DNA from: 13-2-20CM-66-19 sp963760225
GTDB taxonomy: Bacteria; Pseudomonadota; Gammaproteobacteria; Steroidobacterales; Steroidobacteraceae
Length of the DNA: 64,000 nucleotides
Assembly: GCA_963760225.1 (NCBI GenBank)
Contig: CAVXCD010000001.1
Span: 682,001 to 746,000, forward strand
Direction: 5' to 3'
Made by a program: the position numbers and the translations under genes
Shown here: positions 1 to 9,628 of the stretch, in pieces
How the letters are laid out: the number at the start of each line of letters is the position of its first letter
How positions within the stretch are numbered: the stretch's first letter is position 1
Notes under the pieces: generated by a model
Database searches by the model: none
Told to the model about the DNA's origin: nothing
What the model saw: the letters and a program-made list of their open reading frames with translations, nothing else

Positions 1-3000
1 CTGCTGCCGCTGCTGAACGACCTGCGCGCGGTGCGCGGCAACTCGCTGCTGTCGGAAGGCACGCTGTTGCTGCTGAACCTGAAGTCCGACAAGCAGGCGC
101 AGCCGATTGCCGTCACCGACGGTGAGCTGCCGCTCACCGTCGAGCAGTGGGCGCGGCGCCTGCGTGCCCGCTACCAGCTCGGGCTCATCGGCTGGATCCG
201 CGGCGAGCGCCTCGAGCACAATCTCGGCATCCTCGCCGGCGTCGCCCACAAGCTCGAGCAGATCGCCACGCGTCAGCCGGTGTTCCAGCTGTGGTGGGTG
301 ACCGGCGCGGTGATCGAGGCGCTGCAGGAGAGCGGCCTGCAGAGCGGGCAGTCGGTGAAGCGCCTGCTCGGCCTCGGCGACCGCGAGATGCGCAGACTCT
401 ACGAGCAGGGCGAGGCACGCTACGCGCAGACCCCGCCGGTGGAGCTGCTGAACAACATGCTCTACTACATCGGCCGCGCCGAGTCAGCCGGCCCGCGCGT
501 CAGTGCGGTGCGCGCCTCGTTCCGCCTCGCCGAGCTGCTGCCGGTGGATGAGAGCATCGAGCAGGAGCGCGAGAATCTTTCCGCCCCTTCGGTCAAGCTC
601 ATGCAGACCGTGGCCGCGGCGATCCGCGAGGATCTCTCCAAGGTCAAGGACGTGCTGGACATCTTCGTGCGCCGTGGCGCCGGGCAGCCGCAGGAGCTCG
701 CCTCCCAGGTCGAGATGCTGCGCAAGATCGGCGACACCTTAGGCGTGCTGGGTCTCGGTGAGCTGCGCGCCCAGGTGCAGACCGAGACCGAGCGTCTCGG
801 CAGGATCGTGAGCGGCGTGCTCAAGGCCGACGAGGCAACGCTGGTGGAGATCGCCGCGACGCTGATCGGTGTCGAGGACCGGCTCGATGACAGCCTGGTC
901 GGCATGATCCTGCCGCCCAAGGACGACCAGCTCGAGCGACCCGCCGACGACAGCGAGTTCCAGCAGGTGCAGGCCGCGGTGCTGCGCGAATGCATCGTCA
1001 ATCTCGCGCGCATCAAGGAAGCGGTCACGCAGAGCGTCGGCGGCACGCTCGATGCGTCCGGGCTCGACAGCTGGCAGGACCTGATGCGCGGCATGAAGGC
1101 CGGGCTGCTGCTGCTCGGCAAGGCGCGCGCCGTGGAGATCATCGAGGGCATCACCACGCAGCTGAAGCGCGTCATGCAGCCCGGCGTGCACGTGCTGCCG
1201 CCGGGCTTCGTCGACCGCCTCGCCGATGCGATCGTGAGCGTCGAGTACTACATGGAGACGCTGCAGGCCGGGCGCTCCGACCCGTGGTACATGCTCGACA
1301 ACGCCCAGTCCTGCGTCACCGCGCTCGAGCAGCAGGAGACGCCCGCGCCGCCGACGGTGCCGCCACTCGAGCCCGAGGCCTATGCGCGTACCGTGCAGAT
1401 CCCGAGCATCGCGGCTGGCGCGGCCGCGGCGCGCCCGGACCTGAAAGCGGTCGACGCCGCGGCGCCGACGCTCGCGGCTTCCCCCGCATCGCGCGGCGCG
1501 CCGCAGATCGAGCCCGCGGACCCGGAGCTGCTGGCACTGTTCATCGAAGAAGCCCAGGAAGAGCTCGCCAAGATCCAGGCCGGCTTCCCGGTGTGGGACC
1601 AGAACCCGCTCGAGCACAATGCGCTGGTCACGGTGCGTCGCTCCTTCCACACCCTCAAGGGCAGCGGCCGCATGGTCGGCGCACGCGAGCTCGGTGAGTT
1701 CGCCTGGTCGATCGAGAATCTGCTGAATCGTCTGCTCGACAACACCCTGACACGCTCGGCCGCGATCCTCGAGACGCTGCGCGAGGCGGTGCGAGCGCTC
1801 CCCGAACTGGTCGCGCAGCTCGCCACAGGTGCGGAGGTGAGGGCCGACGTGCATGGCATTGCCGCGCGCGCCCATGCGCTCGCCGCCAGCCGCCCGGCAC
1901 CGCCGGTGCGCAGCGTGGAAGCTGCCGATGAGGACGGCGTCGTCTCCGCCGGCGGCACCACCGTCATCTCGACCCGCACCGGCGTGCAGGCGGCACCGGC
2001 AGCCGCGACGTCCGCGCCCGAGGCGCCGGCGGCGCGCGCCGCAGCCTCTCCCATGCCTGCCGCGCCCGCCACAGCGCCCGCTGCCGCGCCTGCCGCCGCC
2101 GCGCCCAGGGCGGCGCTGGCGGATGACACGCTGCGCGACATCTACGCCCGCGAGACGGCCGCCCACGTGGCGACGGTGCGGGCGTATCTGGCACGCGAAC
2201 GGCGGCTGCCCGAGCCGCACGCCCTGCCGGAAGAGGTTTACCGCGCCTGCCACACACTCTCGGGCAGCTCGAAGATGGCGCAGGCGCGCCACGGCATCCG
2301 TCTCGCCGAGCCGATCGATCACTGGCTGCGCCGCGTCTTCGGCAGCAGCGTGGGACTTTCCAGTGAGGAGCTGACGCTGCTCGAGGACTGCATGGTGGCG
2401 ATGGAGGCCGTGGCGACGCACCTCGATGAGTCCACCGGCTTCTTCGTGAATCACTGGCAGCTGCTCGAGCGCATCGAGCGCGCGGAACGCAGCCTCGACC
2501 AGCGCATCGCCGCCGCCGCCGCACACGCGGAGCCCTCCGCGCCCGCTCCGGAGGCCGCCGTCGCCGCCGCAGAGGCGGGCGAGGCGCCCGATTTCGATCC
2601 GGAGGTCGCGGCGATTTTCACCGACGAGGCGACCGAGCTCATCGACGCATCCGAGCAGGCCCTCGCCGACTGGCGCTCGCAACCGGCGAGCGCCGACTGT
2701 CGCCTCGCACTCAAGCGGCCCCTGCATACCCTCAAGGGTGGCGCGCGCATGGCCGGCATCACCCCCATGGGGGACTTGAGCCACGAGCTCGAGTCGCTCG
2801 TCATGCTGGTCGACACCGGCAAGCTCACCGCGGAGGAGACGCTGTTCGACGCGATCCAGGCGAGCCTCGATGAGCTCGCGCGCATGCGCGAGCAGGTCGC
2901 CACCGGTCAGCGCGTGGTGCCCGCGCGCGCGGGGATCGCGCGTCTGCAGGAGCTCGCGCGAGCGGGCGGTGCACCGGCGAGCCCGGCGGCGGTACCCGCA

Positions 3001-5406
3001 CGCGCCGTGCCGCCCGCGCCGCCACCGCCAGCTGCCACGCCGCCTGCAGCGGCGGTGCCGTCGCTGGCCGCGCCAGTCCGGGAACCGCCCGAACCGACAG
3101 CGCCTGAACCGACAGCGCCCGAACCGACAGCGCCCGCGACTCTCACTGCAGCAGCGCTGCTACCGCCTCCGGCCACGCCGGCGCCGGCGCTCGTGGCGGC
3201 GCCCGTCGCCGCGGCGTGGCCCGCCCGCGAGAGCTTCGGCGCGCCCGAAACGGACGTCGACACCGCGCTCGCCCGCCTCAACGCCGAGCTGCGCATGGCG
3301 AGCGAGATCGAGCTTGCTTCGCAGCCGGCGGCGGCACCCACGAGCAGCGCCGCTGCCGCGCCGGCCGCGACCGCGCCGGGTGCGGCTGCTCCCGCTGCGG
3401 CTGCGCCCGCTGCGGCGGCTGCGCCGTCGGCCGAGGGCGTGATCGGCGCCGCAGTCGTCACGGCGCCTTCCCCGTTCGCCCGGGTGCGCGCGCCGGAGCC
3501 GCACGCGGAGGAAGGCCTCGCCGCGGCGCAACCAGTGCCGCCGGGACGCGAGCCGGTGATGCCCGGCGAGCGCCAGGAGATGGCGCGCGTCGACGCGGAT
3601 CTGCTCGATCAGCTCCTCAACATCTCCGGTGAAGCGAGCATTGCGCGCGCCCGCCTCGAGCAGCAGCTCGGCTCGTTCGATTTCAACCTCGGCGAGCTGT
3701 CGCGCACCGTGACGCGTCTCAAGGAGCAGCTGCGCAGTCTCGAGATCGAGACCGAGGCGCAGATTCTGCACAAGCACGAGGACGAGGGCTCGCACCGCAG
3801 CGAGTTCGACCCGCTCGAGCTCGATCGCTATTCCTCCATCCAGCAGTACTCGCGTGCGCTCGCCGAGACGGCCAACGACGTGGCGAGCATCCAGCAGCTG
3901 CTCGAGAATCTCGCCCGCGACACGCAGAACCTGCTGCAGCAGCAGGCGCGTACCATCACCGAGCTGCAGAACGGCCTGATGCGCACGCGCATGGTGCCCT
4001 TCCAGCGCCACGTGCAGCGCCTGGCGCGCATCGTCCGCCAGGCCGCGGCCGAGACCGGCAAGCGCGCCGAGCTCACGGTGGAGGGCGCCGCCGGCGAGCT
4101 CGACCGCCAGGTACTCGAGCGTATGCTGCCGCCGTTCGAGCACATGCTGCGCAACGCCGTGGTGCACGGCATCGAGAAGCCCGAGGAGCGCATCAAGCGC
4201 GGCAAGCCCGATACCGGGCACATCCTCCTCGAGCTGCACCGCGAGGGCGCCGAGGTCATGGTGCGCCTCACCGACGACGGCGGCGGCATGAACCTCAAGG
4301 CGATCCGTGACAAGGCGCTCACGCTCGGCCTCATTGCCCCCGGACAGACCCTGAGCGACGAGGATGCGATGCAGCTGATCCTCGAGCCGGGATTCTCCAC
4401 CGCCGGGGCGATCACCCAGCAGGCCGGCCGCGGCGTCGGCATGGACGTGGTCGCCACCGAGATCAAGCGCCTCGGCGGTGCGCTGCACATGGAGACCAAG
4501 GCGGGCGAGGGCACGGTATTCACCATCCGCCTGCCGCTCACGCTGGCCATCAGCCACGCGCTGGTGGTGCGCACCGACGAGGAGTACTACGCACTGCCGC
4601 TGCCGACCGTCGAGGGCGTGCTGCGCCTGTCGAAGTCGGAAGTTATGTCGCACCTGGGGCGCGACGCCGCGGCGTTCGACTACGGCGGCCAGAAATACCG
4701 CTTCCAGCACCTGGCGACCTTCGTCGGACTCACCCCCTCCGAGCTGCCCTCGCAGGACGTCACCATCCCGGTGGTGCTGGTGCGCGCCGGCGAGCACTCC
4801 ACCGGGCTCGTCACCGACGAGCTGGTCGGCAGCCGCGAGATCGTGGTGAAGTCGGTCGGCCCGCAGATCTCGGGCATCCGCGGCATCTCCGGCGCCACCA
4901 TCCTCGGCGACGGCCGCATCGTCATCATCCTCGACATCGGCGCGCTGGTGCGCGCCGAATGGCGCGCGCGGGCGCTGCCCGCCGCGCCGCCCAAGGAGCG
5001 CGGTGACCGGCGCACCTTTGCACTGGTGGTGGACGACTCGATCACCGTGCGCCGCGTGACGCAGCGGCTGCTCGAGCGCAACGGCATGCGCGTGCTGACC
5101 GCGCGCGACGGCATGGACGCGGTGACGCTGCTGCAGGACAACGTCCCCGACGTGATCCTGCTCGACATCGAGATGCCGCGCATGGACGGCTACGAGGTCG
5201 CCGCGCACGTGCGCAATGACGCGCGCCTGAAGGACGTGCCGATCATCATGGTGACCTCGCGCGTCGGCGAGAAGCACCGCGCGCGCGCCATCGAGCTCGG
5301 CGTCGATGACTATCTCGGCAAGCCCTACCAGGAGGCGCAGCTGCTCGACGCGATCGCGCCGCTGGTGGAACGGCGCCGCGCACGCACCAAGGCCTACGGG
5401 AGCTGA
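1..5406 (+). CDS. chpA: ChpA/PilL-type hybrid chemosensory histidine kinase (5' end outside window)
   Basis: The frame is open from base 1, so the gene begins upstream; 1801 codons are visible. It is the CheA-like kinase of the Chp/Pil system that controls type IV pilus twitching motility. Three Hpt domains carry phospho-accepting His near residues 550 (HTLKGSGR), 751 (HTLSGSSK) and 909 (HTLKGGAR). They are joined by long Ala/Pro-rich linkers. Next come the dimerisation segment, a CheA ATPase domain (N box HMLRNAVVHG, later GRGVGMDVV), a CheW-like domain, and a C-terminal receiver with DDS and the phospho-acceptor Asp near 1722 (LLDIEMPRMDG) plus KPYQ. The N-terminal third resembles FimL-like or degenerate Hpt regions. 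A CheW-like gene follows 5 bases later. Family assignment is firm; the total number of Hpt domains cannot be counted here. Confidence 0.93.
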   Translation: MLPLLNDLRAVRGNSLLSEGTLLLLNLKSDKQAQPIAVTDGELPLTVEQWARRLRARYQLGLIGWIRGERLEHNLGILAGVAHKLEQIATRQPVFQLWWVTGAVIEALQESGLQSGQSVKRLLGLGDREMRRLYEQGEARYAQTPPVELLNNMLYYIGRAESAGPRVSAVRASFRLAELLPVDESIEQERENLSAPSVKLMQTVAAAIREDLSKVKDVLDIFVRRGAGQPQELASQVEMLRKIGDTLGVLGLGELRAQVQTETERLGRIVSGVLKADEATLVEIAATLIGVEDRLDDSLVGMILPPKDDQLERPADDSEFQQVQAAVLRECIVNLARIKEAVTQSVGGTLDASGLDSWQDLMRGMKAGLLLLGKARAVEIIEGITTQLKRVMQPGVHVLPPGFVDRLADAIVSVEYYMETLQAGRSDPWYMLDNAQSCVTALEQQETPAPPTVPPLEPEAYARTVQIPSIAAGAAAARPDLKAVDAAAPTLAASPASRGAPQIEPADPELLALFIEEAQEELAKIQAGFPVWDQNPLEHNALVTVRRSFHTLKGSGRMVGARELGEFAWSIENLLNRLLDNTLTRSAAILETLREAVRALPELVAQLATGAEVRADVHGIAARAHALAASRPAPPVRSVEAADEDGVVSAGGTTVISTRTGVQAAPAAATSAPEAPAARAAASPMPAAPATAPAAAPAAAAPRAALADDTLRDIYARETAAHVATVRAYLARERRLPEPHALPEEVYRACHTLSGSSKMAQARHGIRLAEPIDHWLRRVFGSSVGLSSEELTLLEDCMVAMEAVATHLDESTGFFVNHWQLLERIERAERSLDQRIAAAAAHAEPSAPAPEAAVAAAEAGEAPDFDPEVAAIFTDEATELIDASEQALADWRSQPASADCRLALKRPLHTLKGGARMAGITPMGDLSHELESLVMLVDTGKLTAEETLFDAIQASLDELARMREQVATGQRVVPARAGIARLQELARAGGAPASPAAVPARAVPPAPPPPAATPPAAAVPSLAAPVREPPEPTAPEPTAPEPTAPATLTAAALLPPPATPAPALVAAPVAAAWPARESFGAPETDVDTALARLNAELRMASEIELASQPAAAPTSSAAAAPAATAPGAAAPAAAAPAAAAAPSAEGVIGAAVVTAPSPFARVRAPEPHAEEGLAAAQPVPPGREPVMPGERQEMARVDADLLDQLLNISGEASIARARLEQQLGSFDFNLGELSRTVTRLKEQLRSLEIETEAQILHKHEDEGSHRSEFDPLELDRYSSIQQYSRALAETANDVASIQQLLENLARDTQNLLQQQARTITELQNGLMRTRMVPFQRHVQRLARIVRQAAAETGKRAELTVEGAAGELDRQVLERMLPPFEHMLRNAVVHGIEKPEERIKRGKPDTGHILLELHREGAEVMVRLTDDGGGMNLKAIRDKALTLGLIAPGQTLSDEDAMQLILEPGFSTAGAITQQAGRGVGMDVVATEIKRLGGALHMETKAGEGTVFTIRLPLTLAISHALVVRTDEEYYALPLPTVEGVLRLSKSEVMSHLGRDAAAFDYGGQKYRFQHLATFVGLTPSELPSQDVTIPVVLVRAGEHSTGLVTDELVGSREIVVKSVGPQISGIRGISGATILGDGRIVIILDIGALVRAEWRARALPAAPPKERGDRRTFALVVDDSITVRRVTQRLLERNGMRVLTARDGMDAVTLLQDNVPDVILLDIEMPRMDGYEVAAHVRNDARLKDVPIIMVTSRVGEKHRARAIELGVDDYLGKPYQEAQLLDAIAPLVERRRARTKAYGS
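3088..3132 (+). repeat. Three tandem 15-bp repeats inside chpA
   Basis: Three consecutive copies of CCCGAACCGACAGCG (one with a single T substitution) encode PEPTA three times in the linker between the last Hpt domain and the kinase core. This is a slippage-prone low-complexity linker and probably a flexible spacer. Confidence 0.85.
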
Positions 5407-5411
5407 CGCTC

Positions 5412-5885
5412 ATGGCCGAGCGCGTCGCGGAGATCTACAGCCTGCTGGTGCCGCTGGTCGACGGCCGGCTCATCATCCCGCGCGCCTGCGTCGCCGAAGT
5501 GATCGGCTTTCAGATGCCCTCGGAGATGACCGGGGCGCCGCCGTGGTACGTCGGCACCGTGCCCTGGAACGGCAAGGCCGTGCCGCTCATCTCCTTCGAA
5601 GGCGCCTGCGGGCAGATGATCCCGCCGGCGAGCGGCCGCACGCGCATCGTCATCCTGCACGCCCTCGGCACGCGCGTCGAGGGAGGCCACTTCGCGTTGA
5701 TCTCGCAGGGCTTCCCGCAGCTGGTACGCGTCAGCTCCGACGTCGTGCGTCCGGACAACTCACGGGTCTTCGCCGACCGCATGCCGGTCATCTGTCAGGT
5801 GCGTATGGTCAACGAGACGCCGCTGGTGCCCGACCTCGAGCGCCTCGAAGAGATGATCGCCGAAGAGACCAGCATCGGCGCCTAG
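5412..5885 (+). CDS. chpC: CheW-like adaptor protein of the Chp/Pil system
   Basis: A 157-residue single CheW domain. The N-terminus (EIYSLLVPLVDGRLIIPRACVAEVI) is the typical CheW strand pattern, followed by WYVGTVPWNGKAVPLISFE, the usual receptor/kinase docking region. CheW proteins couple chemoreceptors to CheA kinases at the membrane. It lies 5 bases after chpA in the same direction and is almost certainly co-transcribed, so it probably serves ChpA. ChpC is the CheW-like protein found downstream of ChpA in Pseudomonas. PilI is the other possible name, but PilI usually lies upstream of the kinase gene. Confidence 0.85.
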   Translation: MAERVAEIYSLLVPLVDGRLIIPRACVAEVIGFQMPSEMTGAPPWYVGTVPWNGKAVPLISFEGACGQMIPPASGRTRIVILHALGTRVEGGHFALISQGFPQLVRVSSDVVRPDNSRVFADRMPVICQVRMVNETPLVPDLERLEEMIAEETSIGA

Positions 5886-5898
5886 CGCCCGGCAGCGG

Positions 5899-7338
5899 CT
5901 AACGGCGCAGGCGGCGCCGCACGGCGGCGACTCGCAGTATCCCAAGCGCGAGCAGCGCGCCGAGCGCGACCAGATCGAGCGCGCCGCCGCCGCTGTGCGG
6001 CGGGATCGGGGGTTTGGCGGTGACCATCACCTCCGCCGTCGAGCTCACCATGCCGATTGCTCCGGTGCACTGCAGCGTGAAGTCGTAAGTCCCGGCCTTG
6101 GATTCGGTGATCTGCTGCTGGCCACCGCCGGCGGCGACGTTTCCTTTCCAGCCGTCGCTGCCGCTGCCGCCCGAGGCGGTGCAGGCGGTCGCGCTCTGCG
6201 CGGTCCAGGCGACCGTGAACGTCGCGCCGGTCGCCGCCGTGGCGATGGCCAGCACGTCGGCGCTCACCGGGAAGGGCGTCAGCGGGAGCAGCAGGTAAGC
6301 GCCCGTCAGCCCGGTGCGGCTGTCGACCCCGGTGGCTGCGATCCAGCCGCTGTCGTTGATGGCGTTGGCCGCGGTGAGGGTGACGAACGGCTTATTGGGA
6401 TCGGCGGCATTGATCAGCGTGTTGAGGTTGGTGAGTGAACCGTTGGCGAGGAAGAAGGGCGCACTCGTAGCCGCGGCACTCGCCAGCGTGGAGCCGACGA
6501 CCTGTCCGGCATTGTTGACGTTCAGTGCGGACATGACGCTGCTCACCGGAACCGCCGTCAGCGGCTGTGTCGCGCCGTTCACGTAGAGGAAGGCGGCAAA
6601 GCCCGCCGACACGGCCTGCCACCCCACGACCTGCCCGGCATTGTTGATGGCGGACGGCACCGCTGGCTGCATCGAGGTCGCCGTCGTGAGCGCGGGGATC
6701 ATGGTCACGGCGGTGCTCGCATCGTCATAGACGAAGCCGGCCGTGGTGCCGAACCCGGCGACCTGTCCGTAGTCGTTCACCGCGTTCGCGGAACCTCCCG
6801 ACGGACCGACCGGTTGCGGCGCGCCGTCCACGTACACCGCCGCGAACGCCGCGACGGCGCTCTGCTGATTCGAGCAGCCGCCGACGATGAGACCCGCGGT
6901 GTTAATGCCCGTGGCGGTGCAGTTGGTATAGCCGGAAGAACCGAGCAGCGCGCTGAGTGTGCCGTTGCTGTAGGTGAAGCCGAACGACCACAGCTGATTG
7001 AGCGGGGCCGTGAACGTGCCGACGATCTCCCCGCCCGCATTGATCGACTGTCCGCTGGCCGCGCCGATCACCGCGAGCCCCGGGTAGGTGAGCGTGCCGA
7101 GGTCGCTCAGCACGCCCTGGCTGAAGAGAAAAACGTGTGCCGGCTGCCCGGCGAAGCCGATCGAGCCGGTGACCTGGCCGCTCGCGTTGATGGCGCCGGC
7201 CGTGAGGCTCGCCGCCCCGGCGGGGATGGGAATGTCGGTAAGAGAGTAGCTCGGCAGCGGGGGCGCGAGCGCGAGGGCCGACACACACCAGCCCATTGCG
7301 GCCAGGAAGCCGGCGCTGCGCAGTCCGGGACGACGCAT
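5899..7338 (-). CDS. Secreted HAF-repeat protein with GlyGly-CTERM-like tail
   Basis: A 479-residue protein. The ATG at 7338 is chosen because AAGGAG lies 6 bases upstream and a signal peptide follows (MRRPGLRSAGFLAAMGWCVS, then AL). The body has about seven repeats of the form I/V-N-x-x-G-x-V/I-x-G (INASGQVTG, INAGGEIVG, INTAGLIVG, VNDYGQVAG, INNAGQVVG, VNNAGQVVG, INDSGWIA), the pattern of HAF beta-propeller-like repeats. Near the C-terminus are SGGGALDL, a hydrophobic stretch and an Arg-rich end (RRRLRR). This is the three-part layout of GlyGly-CTERM sorting signals, which are processed by rhombosortase in gammaproteobacteria. Function is unknown; surface attachment or secretion is inferred. 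No rhombosortase gene is visible here. Confidence 0.7.
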   Translation of the reverse strand: MRRPGLRSAGFLAAMGWCVSALALAPPLPSYSLTDIPIPAGAASLTAGAINASGQVTGSIGFAGQPAHVFLFSQGVLSDLGTLTYPGLAVIGAASGQSINAGGEIVGTFTAPLNQLWSFGFTYSNGTLSALLGSSGYTNCTATGINTAGLIVGGCSNQQSAVAAFAAVYVDGAPQPVGPSGGSANAVNDYGQVAGFGTTAGFVYDDASTAVTMIPALTTATSMQPAVPSAINNAGQVVGWQAVSAGFAAFLYVNGATQPLTAVPVSSVMSALNVNNAGQVVGSTLASAAATSAPFFLANGSLTNLNTLINAADPNKPFVTLTAANAINDSGWIAATGVDSRTGLTGAYLLLPLTPFPVSADVLAIATAATGATFTVAWTAQSATACTASGGSGSDGWKGNVAAGGGQQQITESKAGTYDFTLQCTGAIGMVSSTAEVMVTAKPPIPPHSGGGALDLVALGALLALGILRVAAVRRRLRR

Positions 7339-7417
7339 CCATATCTCCTTGGGCTGACGTGCCAGGACAAAAGCCCGATGATCGCCCGGATAGTATGCGA
7401 CCCCCGTCGGGCGGACG

Positions 7418-8167
7418 CTAAATGTCCCCGAATTCGCGCTGCAGCAGCGTGAGCGCGGCAATGGCGGCGGTCTCCGTGCGCAGCACGCGCGGGCCTAAGC
7501 GCACCGCGAGAAAGCCGGCGGCGGCGGCCGCGGCCTGTTCTTCCGCGCTGAGCCCGCCCTCGGGGCCGATCAACACGGTCAGCGCGTTCACCGGACCCTC
7601 GAGGTCGCCGACGCGCCGCTCGGCTGCCGGCGAGAGCAGCAAGCGCAGCTGACCGGCGGGCGCGGGTGCCGGGGCCGCCGCGGAGCCGCCGAGCAGCTCG
7701 CGCAGCGCGCAAGGCGCGCCGATCTCCGGCAGGCGATTGCGCCCGCACTGCTCGCAGGCGCCGATGGCGATGGCGCGCCAGTGACGGCGCTTACGCTCGG
7801 CCTGCTGCGCATCGAGCCGCACCACGCTGCGCTCGGTGAGCAGCGGCTGCAGGCGCGCGACGCCGAGCTCGGTCGCCTTCTGCACCACGAGATCCATGCG
7901 CTCGCCGCGTGAGATGCCCTGCGCGAGCGTGACGGCGAGGGGCGATTCGCGCTCCGTGGGGTGGTGCTCGCCGACGGCGACGGTGACCGCGGCGCCGCCC
8001 TGCTCGATGCGCGCGCTGTATTCCCCGCCGCGGCCGTCGAACAGCGTGAGCGCCTCGCCGCTGCGCAGCCGCAGCACCCGCGTGACGTGGCTCGCGGCGC
8101 TGCCGCTGAGCGTGACAAGCGCACCGCTCGCGAGCGGCGTGTCGACATGCACGCGCGTCAGTCGCAT
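7418..8167 (-). CDS. rsmE: 16S rRNA m3U1498 methyltransferase RsmE
   Basis: A 249-residue SPOUT-class methyltransferase that methylates N3 of U1498 in 16S rRNA using S-adenosylmethionine. Visible family motifs are the N-terminal PUA-like part (RVLRLRSGEALTLFDGRGGEY), KATELGVARLQPLLTERS in the middle, and the C-terminal knot motifs IGPEGGLSAEE and LGPRVLRTETA. Length is normal for the family. The start codon lies inside the end of bioA (10-base overlap), so the two are translated from one transcript, bioA first. Confidence 0.95.
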   Translation of the reverse strand: MRLTRVHVDTPLASGALVTLSGSAASHVTRVLRLRSGEALTLFDGRGGEYSARIEQGGAAVTVAVGEHHPTERESPLAVTLAQGISRGERMDLVVQKATELGVARLQPLLTERSVVRLDAQQAERKRRHWRAIAIGACEQCGRNRLPEIGAPCALRELLGGSAAAPAPAPAGQLRLLLSPAAERRVGDLEGPVNALTVLIGPEGGLSAEEQAAAAAAGFLAVRLGPRVLRTETAAIAALTLLQREFGDI

Positions 8168-9522
8168 GTGGCGCGCTCGATACCCTCGCGGGCCACGTTC
8201 ACCATCAGGTCGATCTCCCCGGTGGTGACCACGTAAGGGGGCATGAAGTAGACGACGGTGCCGATCGGCCGCAGCAGCACGCCGCGCTCGAGCGCGTGGC
8301 GGTAGATGGTGAGTCCGCGGCGCTCCTGCCAGGGATAGGGAGCGCGCGTCGCCTTGTCGGCAGCCAGCTCGATGGCGAGGATCATGCCGCGCTGGCGCAC
8401 CTCCGCGACGTGCGGATGATCGGCGAGCTCACGCGCGCGGCTGCCCAGGTGCGCGGCCAGCGCCAGGTTGCGCTCGAGGGTGCGGTCCTCACGGAAAATG
8501 GCGAGGCTGGCGAGCGCCGCCGCGCAGGCCAGCGGGTTGCCGGTGAAGCTGTGTGAATGCAGGAACGCGTTGAGCTTCACATACTCGTCGTAGAACGCCT
8601 GGTACACCGTCTCGGTCGTCAGCACCGCCGACAGCGGCAGGTAGCCGCCGGTCAGTCCCTTGGACAGGCACATGAAGTCCGGACGGATGCCCGCCTGCTC
8701 GCAGGCGAACAGCGTACCGGTGCGCCCGAAGCCCACCGCGATCTCGTCCGCGATCAGGTGCACCTCGTGGCGGTCGCAGGCCGCGCGCAGCAACGCCAGG
8801 TACACCGGGTCGTACATGCGCATGCCGGCCGCGCACTGCACCAGCGGCTCGACGATCACCGCGCAGCTCTCGTGCGCGTGCGCGGCGAGCGCGGCCTCCA
8901 TGTCGGCGAAGCGCCGCCGCGAATACTGCTCGCAGCTCTCGCCCGCGGCCCGCTGGTAGCAGTCCGGCGAGGGCACGGTGATGACGTCCATGAGCAGCGG
9001 GCGGTAGATCTCCTTGTAGAGCTCGACGTTGCCCACGGCGAGCGCGCCGAGCGTCTCGCCGTGATAGCTGTTGGCGAGCGTGATGAAGCGGCGCTTGGCG
9101 CTGCGGCCGCTGTTGCGCCAGTAGTGAAAGCTCATCTTCAGCGCGACTTCGACCGCGGCGGAGCCGTTGTCGGCATAGAAGCAGCGCGTAAGCCCCGCAG
9201 GGGCGAGCGCGGTGAGGGCCTCGGAGAGCGCGATCACCGGCTCGTGCGTGAAGCCGGCGAGGATCACCTGCTCGAGCCGCTCGAGCTGCGCGGCGACCGC
9301 GGCGTTGATGCGCGGATTGGCGTGGCCGAACAGGTTCACCCACCAGGAGCTGATCGCATCCAGGTAACGCTTGCCGTCGTAGTCCTCGAGCCACGCGCCG
9401 CTGGCTCGCCGTATGGGGATCATGGGCAGCTGCTCGTGATCCTTCATCTGCGTGCACGGATGCCACACGTGGGCGAGGTCGCGTGCGACGTAAGCGGAGT
9501 TGGCGGAAGTTGCGGCGTTCAT
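8158..9522 (-). CDS. bioA: Adenosylmethionine-8-amino-7-oxononanoate aminotransferase
   Basis: A 454-residue class III PLP aminotransferase that converts 7-keto-8-aminopelargonate to 7,8-diaminopelargonate in biotin synthesis, using S-adenosylmethionine as amino donor. Diagnostic motifs are WHPCTQM near the N-terminus, ISSWWVNLFGHANPRIN, and the PLP-lysine region CLSKGLTGGYLPLSAVLTT. I place the start at the ATG at 9522; a longer frame to 9558 has a poor N-terminus. No other biotin synthesis gene is nearby; the biotin ligase birA lies 33 kb away. It overlaps rsmE by 10 bases. Confidence 0.93.
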   Translation of the reverse strand: MNAATSANSAYVARDLAHVWHPCTQMKDHEQLPMIPIRRASGAWLEDYDGKRYLDAISSWWVNLFGHANPRINAAVAAQLERLEQVILAGFTHEPVIALSEALTALAPAGLTRCFYADNGSAAVEVALKMSFHYWRNSGRSAKRRFITLANSYHGETLGALAVGNVELYKEIYRPLLMDVITVPSPDCYQRAAGESCEQYSRRRFADMEAALAAHAHESCAVIVEPLVQCAAGMRMYDPVYLALLRAACDRHEVHLIADEIAVGFGRTGTLFACEQAGIRPDFMCLSKGLTGGYLPLSAVLTTETVYQAFYDEYVKLNAFLHSHSFTGNPLACAAALASLAIFREDRTLERNLALAAHLGSRARELADHPHVAEVRQRGMILAIELAADKATRAPYPWQERRGLTIYRHALERGVLLRPIGTVVYFMPPYVVTTGEIDLMVNVAREGIERATCD

Positions 9523-9628
9523 GGCGGGATTGTGGCATGGCAGCGTAATGACACGCATGCCCCGTCATTTGACGCAATGCGCGCGCAGTGATGAAGTGCG
9601 GTGCGGCGCGCGCCGCGCGGACACTCCC

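Noticed and set aside
739..5277. Long reverse-strand open frames opposite chpA (739-2784 and 3160-5277)
   Set aside because: They are low-complexity Arg/His/Ala-rich shadows of the Ala/Pro-rich high-GC chpA gene, with no family similarity.
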